In this document: positions 8,911-19,257 of the stretch, piece by piece
How the letters are laid out: every line of letters starts with the position of its first letter
Position numbering within the stretch: position 1 is the first letter of the stretch
DNA from: Caldisericota bacterium
GTDB taxonomy: Bacteria > CAIJMQ01 > JAADFP01
Assembly (NCBI GenBank): GCA_013152825.1
Contig: JAADFP010000103.1
Location: 1 to 19,606 of the forward strand
Length of the DNA stretch: 19,606 nt
Direction of reading: 5' to 3'
Notes under the pieces: generated by a model
Databases searched by the model: none
The model's input: only the letters and a program-made list of their open reading frames with translations
Told to the model about the DNA's origin: nothing
Translations under genes and position numbers: made by a program

Positions 8911-8919
8911 TGGTATAAT
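8911..8919 (+). promoter_or_regulatory. Possible upstream rRNA promoter (extended -10)
   Basis: TGGTATAAT is an extended -10 element about 180 bases before 16S, just after the proS stop. A weak TTGATA lies 20 bases upstream, too far for an ideal -35. It could be an rrn P1-type promoter upstream of the stronger one at 8986, but the support is limited. Confidence 0.4.
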
Positions 8920-8985
8920 AGGTATGCATGAATATAATGATTTGCACTTTGACAAAAAGAATCGGAAAATATCAATTAAATTGTA

Positions 8986-9014
8986 TTGACAAATTCCTAT
9001 AAAGGTATTATAAT
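8986..9014 (+). promoter_or_regulatory. Consensus sigma-70 promoter of the rRNA operon
   Basis: TTGACA at 8986-8991 and TATAAT at 9009-9014 are separated by exactly 17 bases, a perfect consensus promoter. A very A/T-rich stretch at 8950-8985 could act as an UP element. Transcription would start near 9021, giving a leader of about 75 bases before 16S. Confidence 0.9.
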
Positions 9015-9031
9015 CACGTTTGCTTAAAAAA

Positions 9032-9043
9032 GTTCTTTGAAAA
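9032..9043 (+). promoter_or_regulatory. boxA antitermination site in the 16S leader
   Basis: GTTCTTTGAAAA matches the boxA core that NusB/NusE bind to prevent Rho termination in rRNA operons. A second copy (GTTCTTTGACAA) lies before 23S at 11044-11055. Confidence 0.65.
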
Positions 9044-9055
9044 TTTAATAGGGGT
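9041..9055 (+). other. 5' arm of the pre-16S processing stem
   Basis: AGGGGT at 9050-9055 pairs with ACCCCT at 10723-10728, and AAATT at 9041-9045 pairs with AATTT at 10732-10736 across a small internal loop. Such stems bring the two ends of the 16S precursor together for RNase III-type cleavage. Confidence 0.65.
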
Positions 9056-9095
9056 GCGATCTTCCAGAAGCCTTGCAAGTAGGATCATTTCTTCT

Positions 9096-10692
<1,597 letters not shown>

Positions 10693-10739
10693 CTAAGGAA
10701 AGTTGTGGTTCTGGGAGAAAGTACCCCTAATAATTTAAA

Positions 10740-10807
10740 ACTCTGGACTCGAGACCCGAATTGGGAGTGTGCCTCTGGGTTGGGGTTTTGGGTTTTGAGT
10801 TTAGATG
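10740..10807. repeat. Low-complexity insertion-like DNA in the 16S-tRNA spacer
   Basis: The stretch is composed of drifted words (gactcgagacccgaattggg, then gggttggggttttgggttttgag). It resembles the filler in the protein-coding intergenic spacers of this window and not the structured spacer RNA around it. It lies just after the 3' arm of the 16S processing stem and ends just before tRNA-Ile. Confidence 0.45.
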
Positions 10808-10811
10808 GTGG

Positions 10812-10884
10812 GGGCCTATAGCTCAGTTGGAAGAGCGCACCCCTGATAAGGGTGAGGTCTCCCGTTCGAACCGGGATAGGCCCA
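10812..10884 (+). tRNA. tRNA-Ile (GAU)
   Basis: A 73-base cloverleaf has acceptor GGGCCTA/TAGGCCC, anticodon stem CACCC/GGGTG around loop CTGATAA (anticodon GAT), and T arm CCGGG-side with GTTCGAACC. Discriminator A is followed by CGA, so CCA is not encoded and must be added after transcription. Its place in the 16S-23S spacer is standard. Confidence 0.96.
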
Positions 10885-10914
10885 CGAATAGGGGAGAGCA
10901 TCCCGAAGAATTTC

Positions 10915-10990
10915 GGGGCTGTAGTTCAGATGGGAGAACGCCTGCTTTGCACGCAGGAGGTCAGCGGTTCGAATCCGCTCAGCTCCACCA
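10915..10990 (+). tRNA. tRNA-Ala (UGC)
   Basis: A 76-base cloverleaf has acceptor GGGGCTG/CAGCTCC, anticodon stem CCTGC/GCAGG around loop TTTGCAC (anticodon TGC), and T loop GTTCGAATC. Here ACCA is encoded, unlike in the neighbouring tRNA-Ile. Confidence 0.96.
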
Positions 10991-11042
10991 TCCTTCGGGA
11001 GGGTGGTCGGATCGGACCCGGCATTCTCCACGAAAGAATTTT

Positions 11043-11055
11043 TGTTCTTTGACAA
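11043..11055 (+). promoter_or_regulatory. boxA antitermination site before 23S
   Basis: TGTTCTTTGACAA repeats the boxA motif of the 16S leader and precedes the 23S processing stem, as in many bacterial rRNA operons. Confidence 0.6.
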
Positions 11056-11073
11056 TTGCATATGGTTTTAGAG
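11053..11073 (+). other. 5' arm of the pre-23S processing stem
   Basis: These 21 bases (CAATTGCATATGG then TTTTAGAG) are perfectly complementary to 14157-14177, downstream of 23S. The stem continues with mismatches toward the 23S ends (GCCGCAATCAAG near 11088 against CTTGATTGCGG near 14130). This is the RNase III substrate stem. Confidence 0.9.
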
Positions 11074-11092
11074 GGAAATGAAGTTTTGCCGC

Positions 11093-14138
<3,046 letters not shown>

Positions 14139-14186
14139 GGTTTAAATTTCCTTTCTCTCTAAAACCATATGCAATTGTAAATTTTT

Positions 14187-14307
14187 TCCCCGCGGCAAAA
14201 TACGGGAAGGGGAAACACCCGGACACATTCCGAACCCGGCCGTTAAGCCTTTCCCGGCCGATGGTACTATGCTCTAGAGGGCATGGGAGAGTAGGTGGCC
14301 GCGGGGA
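14187..14307 (+). rRNA. rrf: 5S ribosomal RNA
   Basis: Helix I is formed by TCCCCGCGGC at the 5' end and GCCGCGGGGA at the 3' end (10 bp). Internal landmarks are GGAAACACCCGGACACATTCCGAAC-type loop B/C sequence, GTTAAGCC, and GATGGTACTATGC then GGGAGAGTAGGTGGC. The length of about 120 is normal. It closes the rRNA operon. Confidence 0.95.
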
Positions 14308-14315
14308 TTTTTTTT
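14298..14315 (+). terminator. Possible rRNA operon terminator
   Basis: The G/C-rich 3' strand of 5S helix I runs directly into A followed by eight T residues at 14308-14315. The stem is long-range, so this is less typical than a compact hairpin terminator, but it is the only T-tract at the operon end. Confidence 0.4.
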
Positions 14316-14420
14316 AGACTTTAGGCTGGGAGAAGCAGTGAACAGTAAAACGTAAGGCGTGAGTAGTGAATGAGTTGTGAGTTGCGAGTTGTGAGTTCCA
14401 CCTACCACCCCGCCTTTACA

Positions 14421-14457
14421 GGATGCCTACCTGTCATGCTTGCGAAAGCAGGCATCC
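14421..14457. repeat. Palindrome ending in GCATCCAGA
   Basis: GGATGCCT at 14421-14428 pairs with AGGCATCC at 14450-14457, and an inner TGCTT-GCG-A-AAGCA hairpin lies at 14437-14450. The core (TGTCATGCTTGCGAAAGCAG then GCATCCAGA) resembles the widespread bacterial intergenic palindrome of the TCATTCCCGCGAAGGCGGGAATCCAG type. Confidence 0.55.
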
Positions 14458-14530
14458 AGAGATGGGAAAAAGTGAGTAAGTGAATAAGTTAGGAAGTGAG
14501 TAAGAAACAAGATACAAGAACCAAGATACA

Positions 14531-14629
14531 GGATTCACGCCTGGTTTCCGATATTCATCGGAACGGGCAGGCCTGCTTTTGCCCTCTCCCGACGTAAAGT
14601 CGGGATCGGGAGGGCGGAAGCGGGTATCC
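14531..14629. repeat. Nested palindrome with two inserted hairpins
   Basis: The outer arms GGATTCACGC (14531-14540) and GCGGGTATCC (14620-14629) pair at 8 of 10 positions, the same type as the 14421 element. Between them lie two separate double-stem hairpins. One is GCCTG/CAGGC around TTCCGAT-ATTC-ATCGGAA (14539-14572). The other is GCCCTC/GAGGGC around TCCCGAC-GTAAA-GTCGGGA (14581-14615). The appearance is of palindromes inserted into a palindrome. Confidence 0.55.
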
Positions 14630-14679
14630 AGGAGAGTCGTGTAAGACCTTAGACATAAGACTTTAGAGGGGGAGGAATG

Positions 14680-14710
14680 GTGCCCTGCATGTCAAGGGCT
14701 GACTCCATTA
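14680..14710. repeat. REP-like repeat, copy 1
   Basis: TGTCAAGGGCTGACTCCATT (14690-14709) is nearly the same as TGTCAGGGGCTGACCCATT at 17437-17455, in the same orientation. GCCCT/AGGGC forms a small palindrome here. The two copies lie on either side of the cassette array. Confidence 0.45.
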
Positions 14711-14729
14711 TTTTACAATTGCAAAAGGT

Positions 14730-14810
14730 CCATAATATCGCAATTAACCGGCGGTAAAAAGCAGAGCAAAGTGGCGCTTTTACCGTCCAAGTTAAATTGT
14801 CTTGTTAGGT
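14730..14810 (-). other. attC-like recombination site of cassette 2
   Basis: On the minus strand the site begins CCTAACAAGACAATTTAAC, with an L box TTGGACGG and a stem GGTAAAAGC/GCTTTTTACC. It returns through CCGCCGGTTAATTG to end in ATTATGG. The unpaired A in GGACGG matches the extrahelical base that integron integrases use to choose the strand. The closing core should be GTT but reads ATT (A at 14736), so this site is probably impaired. The stop codon of the 106-residue gene lies inside it, as is common for cassette genes. Confidence 0.65.
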
Positions 14811-15112
14811 TTACTTGCAATCACAACAAGCATGAATACAGCTATAGCAATATCAAAGTAAAAACCCACCCAATCAGTACCGAACGTAAAATTAAACCTT
14901 TGCCATATCATTGGTGTGTAGACTGCTAATGCAAGAGAGCATAAATAACGTACAATTTTCGTTTCGGATTTTGCGATTTTTAATACCCCGGCAATAATCA
15001 TAAAAAGAGCACTCGCAAAGAATGAATAATTTACGAATGTCTCACCGACTCCATCATTAAAAGCCAGGGAAAACCAGAGAAACAAACCCAAGAAGATAAG
15101 CGCAATACCCAA
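14792..15112 (-). CDS. Small four-helix membrane protein, cassette 2
   Basis: The product is a 106-residue protein of unknown function, not recognised. Four hydrophobic segments are visible at about 1-18, 29-47, 55-71 and 82-99, with short polar links (ND..GETFVN, KSETKIV, QRFNFTFGTDW) and a basic end SKPNKTI. No catalytic motif is seen. The start is TTG at 15112, 7 bases inside the cassette boundary and without a clear ribosome site; the first internal ATG (codon 38) would remove the first helix. The last codons and the TAA lie within the attC site. It may be co-transcribed with the upstream ATPase gene. A small integral membrane protein beside a possible defence ATPase could be an accessory or effector, but independent cassettes need not be functionally linked. 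Confidence 0.65.
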   Translation of the reverse strand: MGIALIFLGLFLWFSLAFNDGVGETFVNYSFFASALFMIIAGVLKIAKSETKIVRYLCSLALAVYTPMIWQRFNFTFGTDWVGFYFDIAIAVFMLVVIASKPNKTI

Positions 15113-15117
15113 TTTTT

Positions 15118-15188
15118 GTAACGACCAAGCTCAGTGGCGCCAATGGAGCGCAGCGGAATTGGCGTCCAGTGCAGCGCCTTGTTAGCGC
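15118..15188 (-). other. attC recombination site of cassette 1
   Basis: On the minus strand, GCGCTAACAAGGCGCTGCAC leads to the L box TGGACGCCAAT, a loop TCCGCTGCGCTCC, the return strand ATTGGCGCCA, and the closing core GTCGTTAC. CGCCAAT and ATTGGCG pair perfectly and TGG pairs with CCA. The A between them is bulged, the extrahelical-base pattern of attC. The terminal TAAC and GTTA cores pair. The 71-base size is typical. It begins directly after the TGA of the GHKL gene. The sequence closely resembles attC sites of environmental integrons as I remember them. Confidence 0.8.
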
Positions 15189-16826
15189 TCAACTTATTTC
15201 AGAGTAATTATGTATTCGTACATCAGGAAAAGACTTAATCTCATAAACTGGAATAGAAGTTCCATCAACATCATAGTAGTATAGGTAATCATTAATCTTT
15301 CTAAGTGCAGACTTGTTATTTATTTCCCAGCAAATTATACATTTTGTTTGTTTGGGATTATGTCCATGATTAATAAAGTTCTCAAAAGTAGCTTCAAATT
15401 CAACTGGAACGAAATTTTCTAAAGATGATTCATCATCAATTTGAAAAGAGGCAATGACATCTATTCCATCTTTTTTTGTATGTTCCCAAGTAATAAAATT
15501 TTCAAATGGCAATTTCCCCAGAGCTTCGAGTTTCCAAAAAATACACAATGTATGCATCTCAGAATTATCAGGAACCCTATGAATAACTTTTATTTCTCCA
15601 TCAATCTCAACACACGCATATTGCTGAGTTGGCTTACTTAATGCCGCTTGTCTCCTTCTAACTGCTGTTGCTTTATTACGTTCGTCCTCTTTTCTTTTGT
15701 TCTTTTCAAATTCTTTATACGAATCTGTTTCGGTAAATTCGTCGAAACATTTGGATGTTAGTTTCCTAAATGTCTTTACAATAGGGTCATCTCCCATTTG
15801 ATTGCTAATGTTACTTCTATCTAAATTCAATTTAGGCTCAATTTCGTCGCACTCGACAACAAAACTACATAAGTCTTTGTATTGCTGGAACTTTTTTCCT
15901 TTATATTCGTAAAATGGGAATTGGAAATAAGGTATTCCTTTTACTGACAATCGTAATCCAGTGTTATAACGGTGAGGTGACAAACCGAATTTCCCAGTAT
16001 CGAGAGTAAAGCCACCTTTTAGAGTTACAGTGATCTCTTTTTCTTCCCCATCAATAATTAACGTCTCCGATTTTGAAATAGGCTCTTCTATAACAACTGT
16101 TCTCCAATCTCTTGTTCCATCATCTAAAAATTGCGGTGTGATGAATTTAAAACCAATATTTAATTCTTTCTCTTCGGAGTTTACTTTTAATAAGATTTTG
16201 GGCTTGTGGCTTATTTCTTTTGTTATACCGATGGCTGTATTCCAATATAGGTACCTCTCTATTTCATCCATAGAATACATCTTCTTGCCACCATCATAAC
16301 CAAGTACTTCAATTTTGGTGCCCTTATGGTCAGATGGCAAAGCATCTCGCTGAGTAAGATAATAATCAGGAGCCATAGGAGGCTCAGCTAATAGCGAACT
16401 CCTCGGGTTGATAATATTCAGAACAATAAATTTGTCATTTGGATTCCCTGTCCATGTTTCAACCACCAATTTATTACAATTAAGCATCAATTTCGACCCG
16501 AGACCTTTCCAGCCCCAATAGTCCGCCGTCAAACCTGCCGCACGAGAGAAAGCAAGTCCAATAAATCTATCTAATCTGCCGGGATTATCAGTATCTCCAG
16601 TATAAGTCATACCAATTCCATTATCTTTCAGAATGAAAGAAGCATTGTATTCTGGATGGCTATAATGCTGAATTCGTAATTCTGATGCGTTAACTTCTGG
16701 TGCCATCATATTGCTGATGGCCTCCCTAAGCATATCCAAAGGATGTGAGCGGCTTTCCATTATCTGCTTAAATGCGCTCAAGTCGTGAATTTTCGGTTTT
16801 ATCTTTGAAGAGTCTGCTGTTTCCAT
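15189..16826 (-). CDS. GHKL ATPase with a possible PD-(D/E)XK C-terminal domain, cassette 1
   Basis: The product is a 545-residue soluble protein. The N-terminal part (about 15-180) has all the Bergerat-fold ATP-binding motifs: N box REAISNM (Glu35, Asn39), G1 DNGIGM at 68-73, G2 GWKGLGSKL at 105-113, and GTKIEVLG near 169-176. A middle region to about 350 would be the transducer. A charged, helical stretch at 366-396 (KEFEKNKRKEDERNKATAVR) links to the C-terminal domain of about 400-545. There EHTKKDGIDVIASF (Glu448, Asp456) followed by VPVEFEATF (Glu476, Glu478) and CIICWEIN fits the spacing of a PD-(D/E)XK nuclease, but the catalytic Lys position is Glu478, so activity is uncertain. It is not MutL, Hsp90 or a histidine kinase by motif order; MORC-like ATPases are nearest in layout. 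ATG 16826 has a GGGAG site. The gene is A/T-rich and sits in an integron cassette. A defence role is inferred. Confidence 0.8.
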   Translation of the reverse strand: METADSSKIKPKIHDLSAFKQIMESRSHPLDMLREAISNMMAPEVNASELRIQHYSHPEYNASFILKDNGIGMTYTGDTDNPGRLDRFIGLAFSRAAGLTADYWGWKGLGSKLMLNCNKLVVETWTGNPNDKFIVLNIINPRSSLLAEPPMAPDYYLTQRDALPSDHKGTKIEVLGYDGGKKMYSMDEIERYLYWNTAIGITKEISHKPKILLKVNSEEKELNIGFKFITPQFLDDGTRDWRTVVIEEPISKSETLIIDGEEKEITVTLKGGFTLDTGKFGLSPHRYNTGLRLSVKGIPYFQFPFYEYKGKKFQQYKDLCSFVVECDEIEPKLNLDRSNISNQMGDDPIVKTFRKLTSKCFDEFTETDSYKEFEKNKRKEDERNKATAVRRRQAALSKPTQQYACVEIDGEIKVIHRVPDNSEMHTLCIFWKLEALGKLPFENFITWEHTKKDGIDVIASFQIDDESSLENFVPVEFEATFENFINHGHNPKQTKCIICWEINNKSALRKINDYLYYYDVDGTSIPVYEIKSFPDVRIHNYSEIS

Positions 16827-16853
16827 ACCATCTTTCTCCCGGTTATTTTTTGT

Positions 16854-16861
16854 GCGCTAAC
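16854..16861 (-). other. Core recombination site at the 5' edge of cassette 1
   Basis: GTTAGCGC on the minus strand is the reverse complement of GCGCTAAC that opens attC at 15188. Cleavage between G (16861) and TT would mark the cassette boundary. The DNA beyond it has no attC fold and no recognisable attI. Confidence 0.6.
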
Positions 16862-16895
16862 ATTCTCTTTTATATCTATTCTATTAAACTATAAG

Positions 16896-16924
16896 ATTAT
16901 AGGTTAAAAAAAGTAGGGTGTCAA
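16896..16924 (-). promoter_or_regulatory. Consensus sigma-70 promoter reading into the cassette array
   Basis: On the minus strand, TTGACA (16924-16919) and TATAAT (16901-16896) are separated by 17 bases. The promoter sits 35 bases outside the cassette boundary and about 70 bases before the ATPase start. It plays the part that a Pc promoter plays in an intact integron, although no integrase is present. Confidence 0.85.
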
Positions 16925-17048
16925 AGTTTTGCCTGGTTTTGTGTGAGAAAAGGGTTATGTAATGCAGTATAACTGTATTTATTTTATTGTTAGGCTGTGT
17001 CTGTATAAAAATAGGGAATTGTTATGCTGAGGGGGAGTAGTTAGTAGC

Positions 17049-17082
17049 GCCCGCCTGTCCCGATATCCATCGGGAAGCGGGC
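17049..17082. repeat. Hairpin repeat with CCGAT/ATCGG core
   Basis: The outer stem is GCCCGC/GCGGGC (17049-17054, 17077-17082) and the inner stem is TCCCGAT-ATCC-ATCGGGA (17058-17075). The design is the same as the first inner hairpin of the 14531 element and the 17323 element. Confidence 0.6.
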
Positions 17083-17322
17083 AGGAGTAGCGAGGGGGGG
17101 TAGTGAGCAGTGAGTAAGTGAGTAGGTGAATAAGTTAGTAAGTAAAGGGGAAACAGGTGGAGGAGGGACAATGGACGAAGGACGGGCGACGTTTCGCGCT
17201 ACTCCACCGCAACCGACTATTACCCCTGCCCCCCGCGGTTCGGGGGTGGGATTTTAGCATTTAGATTTTGGATTTATTTAAAGTTTTGTCCCGAAGATAG
17301 TTTATCCCGACGCTCCTGCTCT

Positions 17323-17395
17323 CCTCCCGACGCCTGCCCGTTCCGACGAGTATCGGAAAGCAGGCGGGTATATCGGGCAGGGGGATGTCGGGAGG
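17323..17395. repeat. Large nested palindrome downstream of lepA
   Basis: The outer arms CCTCCCGAC (17323-17331) and GTCGGGAGG (17387-17395) pair perfectly over 9 bp. Inside, GCCTGC/GCAGGC encloses TTCCGA-CGAG-TATCGGAA. CCTGCCCG can alternatively pair with CGGGCAGG near 17373-17381, so two folds compete. Confidence 0.6.
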
Positions 17396-17428
17396 ATTCC
17401 TTCGGAAGATTTAGAGTTTAAAACCAAA

Positions 17429-17455
17429 GTGTCCCCTGTCAGGGGCTGACCCATT
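17429..17455. repeat. REP-like repeat, copy 2
   Basis: GTGTCCCCTGTCAGGGG then CTGACCCATT contains the perfect palindrome CCCCTG-T-CAGGGG. It is the direct-orientation partner of 14680-14710. No REP-associated transposase is present in the window. Confidence 0.45.
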
Positions 17456-17487
17456 GCCTTCTTCCTGCTCACTATCCTAAATATCAG

Positions 17488-19257
17488 TTACCGGAAGACG
17501 TTGAGAAAAACTTCCTGGGGGATTTTTATTTTGCCTATTTCCTTAAGCCGTTTCTTGCCTTTCTTTTGTTTTTCCAGTAGTTTTCTCTTTCGGGTAATGT
17601 CTCCCCCGTAGAGAGGTGCAGTTACATCCTTTCTTAATGTTTTTATATCGGCACGGGCAATGATTTTCCCTCCGATAGCTGCTCGCACGTTGATGGGGAA
17701 TTGGTGAGAGGGTAGTATCTCTTTAATCCGGTTTACAATTTCCTTCCCTTTTTTATACGCTTCGTCCTGGTGAACAATTAGAGATAATGCGTCTACTTTC
17801 TGTCGGTTCAAGTAAATGTCCATTTTCACCAGGCGAGAAGCACGGTAATAAGGAATCCCGTAATCTACTGTGGCATAGCCGGAGGAAACGGATTTCAAGC
17901 GGTCAAAGAAATCCATGAGCATTTCAGAAAGGGGTAGGTGGTAGGTGAGAATAACCTTATCTTTTCCCAGTACTTCCATCTTCTCCTGTTTGCCCCGGCG
18001 GGATTCCAATAATTGAAGAATGGGCCCCAGGTACTTGATGGAAGTGATTACCATAGTTTTAACCCAGGGTTCCTGAAATTCTTTGATACTTCCCGGGTCG
18101 GGTAGTTCGCGAGGGTCTTCCAGCTCAAGAGTTTCGCCCTTATGGGTTATGATTCTGTAAGTTACGCGGGGAGCTGTTCCCACCAGGTCTAAATCAAATT
18201 CCCTTTCCAGCCTTTCCCGGATGATTTCTCCGTGCAGGGACCCCAGAAAACCACAGTGGAAACCAGTGCCCAGGGAAGAGGTTTCCTGGCGATAGGTAAA
18301 AGAAGGATCGTTTAAAGAAAGTTTCTCCAGGGCTTTCCGCAAAGAGGATACTTCTTCTCCCGTAGAGGGGTAAAAGGTAATAAATACCCGCGGCTTGGCT
18401 TTTCTATACCCGGGAAGCGGAGCATCTGCACTGGGTTCCAGGTAAGTGAGAGTATCCCCTGTCCTTACCTCAGAAATATTTTTTATATTGGCATAAATAT
18501 ATCCCACTTCTCCCACATTTAATTCTTCTGTAGGAGTGGCTTCCGGAGTAAGTATTCCTACTTCCTCTACATGGTAGCTTCTTCCCGTGGCCATGCTTTT
18601 TATCTCTTTACCGGGTGTTATCTTACCTTCGAAGACTCTTATCAGCAGCCTTACCCCCCTGTACGGGTTGTACATGGAGTCAAAGGAAAGGGCTTTAAGC
18701 GGAGCCTCGGCACTTCCTCCGGGGGGAGAAATATCTTCTATAATTGCCTGGATGAGTTCTTCTATTCCTTCCCCGGTTTGGGAGCTTATCCGGTAAATTA
18801 TTTCATCTTCCAGCCCGGGCAGGGCAGAAATTTCTTTTTCTACCTTTTCCGGGTCAGCATGGGGAAGGTCTATCTTATTTATCACGGGGATTATTTTTAA
18901 ATTCTGTTGAAGTGCCAGATGGAAATTTGCCAGGGTTTGAGCCTGGACTCCTTCTACTGCATCAATTAGCAGTATTGCTCCTTCACAAGCTGCCAGTGCC
19001 CTGGACACTTCGTAAGAGAAGTCCACATGTCCAGGTGTATCTATGAGGTTGAAAATGTAGTTTCTATACTTCATGGTTACGGTATGCGCTTTTATGGTGA
19101 TTCCTCTTTCTCTTTCCAGATCCATGGAATCCAGGTACTGTTCGCGGAATTTTCGCTCTTCTATGGTGTTGGTAAGTAGAAGGAGCTGGTCAGCCAGGGT
19201 GGATTTGCCGTGGTCAATATGGGCCACGATACAAAAATTCCTGATATGTTTCTGCAT
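17488..19257 (-). CDS. lepA: LepA / elongation factor 4
   Basis: LepA is a translational GTPase of the EF-G family, implicated in ribosome back-translocation, initiation or 30S assembly. The 589 residues are full length. GTPase motifs are AHIDHGKST (12-20), RGIT (51-54), DTPGH (73-77) and NKID (127-130). The family-specific C-terminal domain is complete (TLRKDVTAPLYGGDITRKRKLL, then KQKKGKKRLKEIGKIKIPQE). The ATG at 19257 is preceded by AGGAGGT (19274-19268). It is transcribed in the same direction as the tRNA-His upstream and the cassette genes downstream, and convergently with the rRNA operon. Confidence 0.97.
   Translation of the reverse strand: MQKHIRNFCIVAHIDHGKSTLADQLLLLTNTIEERKFREQYLDSMDLERERGITIKAHTVTMKYRNYIFNLIDTPGHVDFSYEVSRALAACEGAILLIDAVEGVQAQTLANFHLALQQNLKIIPVINKIDLPHADPEKVEKEISALPGLEDEIIYRISSQTGEGIEELIQAIIEDISPPGGSAEAPLKALSFDSMYNPYRGVRLLIRVFEGKITPGKEIKSMATGRSYHVEEVGILTPEATPTEELNVGEVGYIYANIKNISEVRTGDTLTYLEPSADAPLPGYRKAKPRVFITFYPSTGEEVSSLRKALEKLSLNDPSFTYRQETSSLGTGFHCGFLGSLHGEIIRERLEREFDLDLVGTAPRVTYRIITHKGETLELEDPRELPDPGSIKEFQEPWVKTMVITSIKYLGPILQLLESRRGKQEKMEVLGKDKVILTYHLPLSEMLMDFFDRLKSVSSGYATVDYGIPYYRASRLVKMDIYLNRQKVDALSLIVHQDEAYKKGKEIVNRIKEILPSHQFPINVRAAIGGKIIARADIKTLRKDVTAPLYGGDITRKRKLLEKQKKGKKRLKEIGKIKIPQEVFLNVFR

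Larger units (their letters stand above)
14316..14729. other. Accessory spacer of low-complexity DNA and palindromes
   Basis: There is no gene here. From 14316 comes AGACTTTAGGCTGGGAG, close to the start of the 1677 spacer, then tracts of GTGAGTA/GTTGTGAGTTG words (14340-14400) and AAGTGAGTAAGTGAATAAG (14468-14505). Three palindromic elements are embedded (14421-14457, 14531-14629, 14680-14710). Similar word tracts reappear at 17100-17150. Confidence 0.6.
14736..16860 (-). mobile_element. Two-cassette integron array without integrase
   Basis: Two genes in the same direction are each followed by an attC-like palindrome. Cassette 1 spans about 15122-16860 and cassette 2 about 14736-15121. The 5' boundary of cassette 1 (GTTAGCGC, minus strand, 16861-16854) is the exact complement of the first core of its own attC (GCGCTAAC, 15188-15181), as expected for a circular cassette opened at G/TT. 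No integron integrase gene and no further attC site are seen between 16866 and lepA, so this fits a cluster of attC sites lacking integrase, or a secondary-site capture. Cassette 1 is visibly more A/T-rich than the flanking housekeeping genes, consistent with transfer. attC identity rests on visual folding, not on a covariance model. Confidence 0.72.
16925..17487. other. Gene-free spacer with palindromes and low-complexity tracts
   Basis: I see no coding sequence. The stretch holds a hairpin at 17049-17082, a tract of GTGAGTAAGTGAGTAGGTGA words (17100-17150), a C-run/G-run hairpin (CCCCGCGGTTCGGGG, about 17231-17245), a large nested palindrome at 17323-17395, and a REP-like repeat at 17429-17455. 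The palindromes lie downstream of lepA and could stop its transcription, but none is followed by a clear T-run in that direction. Confidence 0.6.

Noticed and set aside
15189..16826. Calling the GHKL protein MutL, Hsp90 or a histidine kinase
   Set aside because: It lacks the MutL C-terminal endonuclease/dimer motifs, Hsp90 signatures, and any H-box or sensor region; only the ATP-binding motifs are shared.
14316..17487. CRISPR array among the repeats
   Set aside because: The repeats differ in length and spacing and are palindromic or word-like; there is no regular repeat-spacer pattern and no cas gene.
16866..17487. Integron integrase gene or attI site beyond the cassette edge
   Set aside because: No long frame on either strand and no tyrosine-recombinase motifs are present before lepA.
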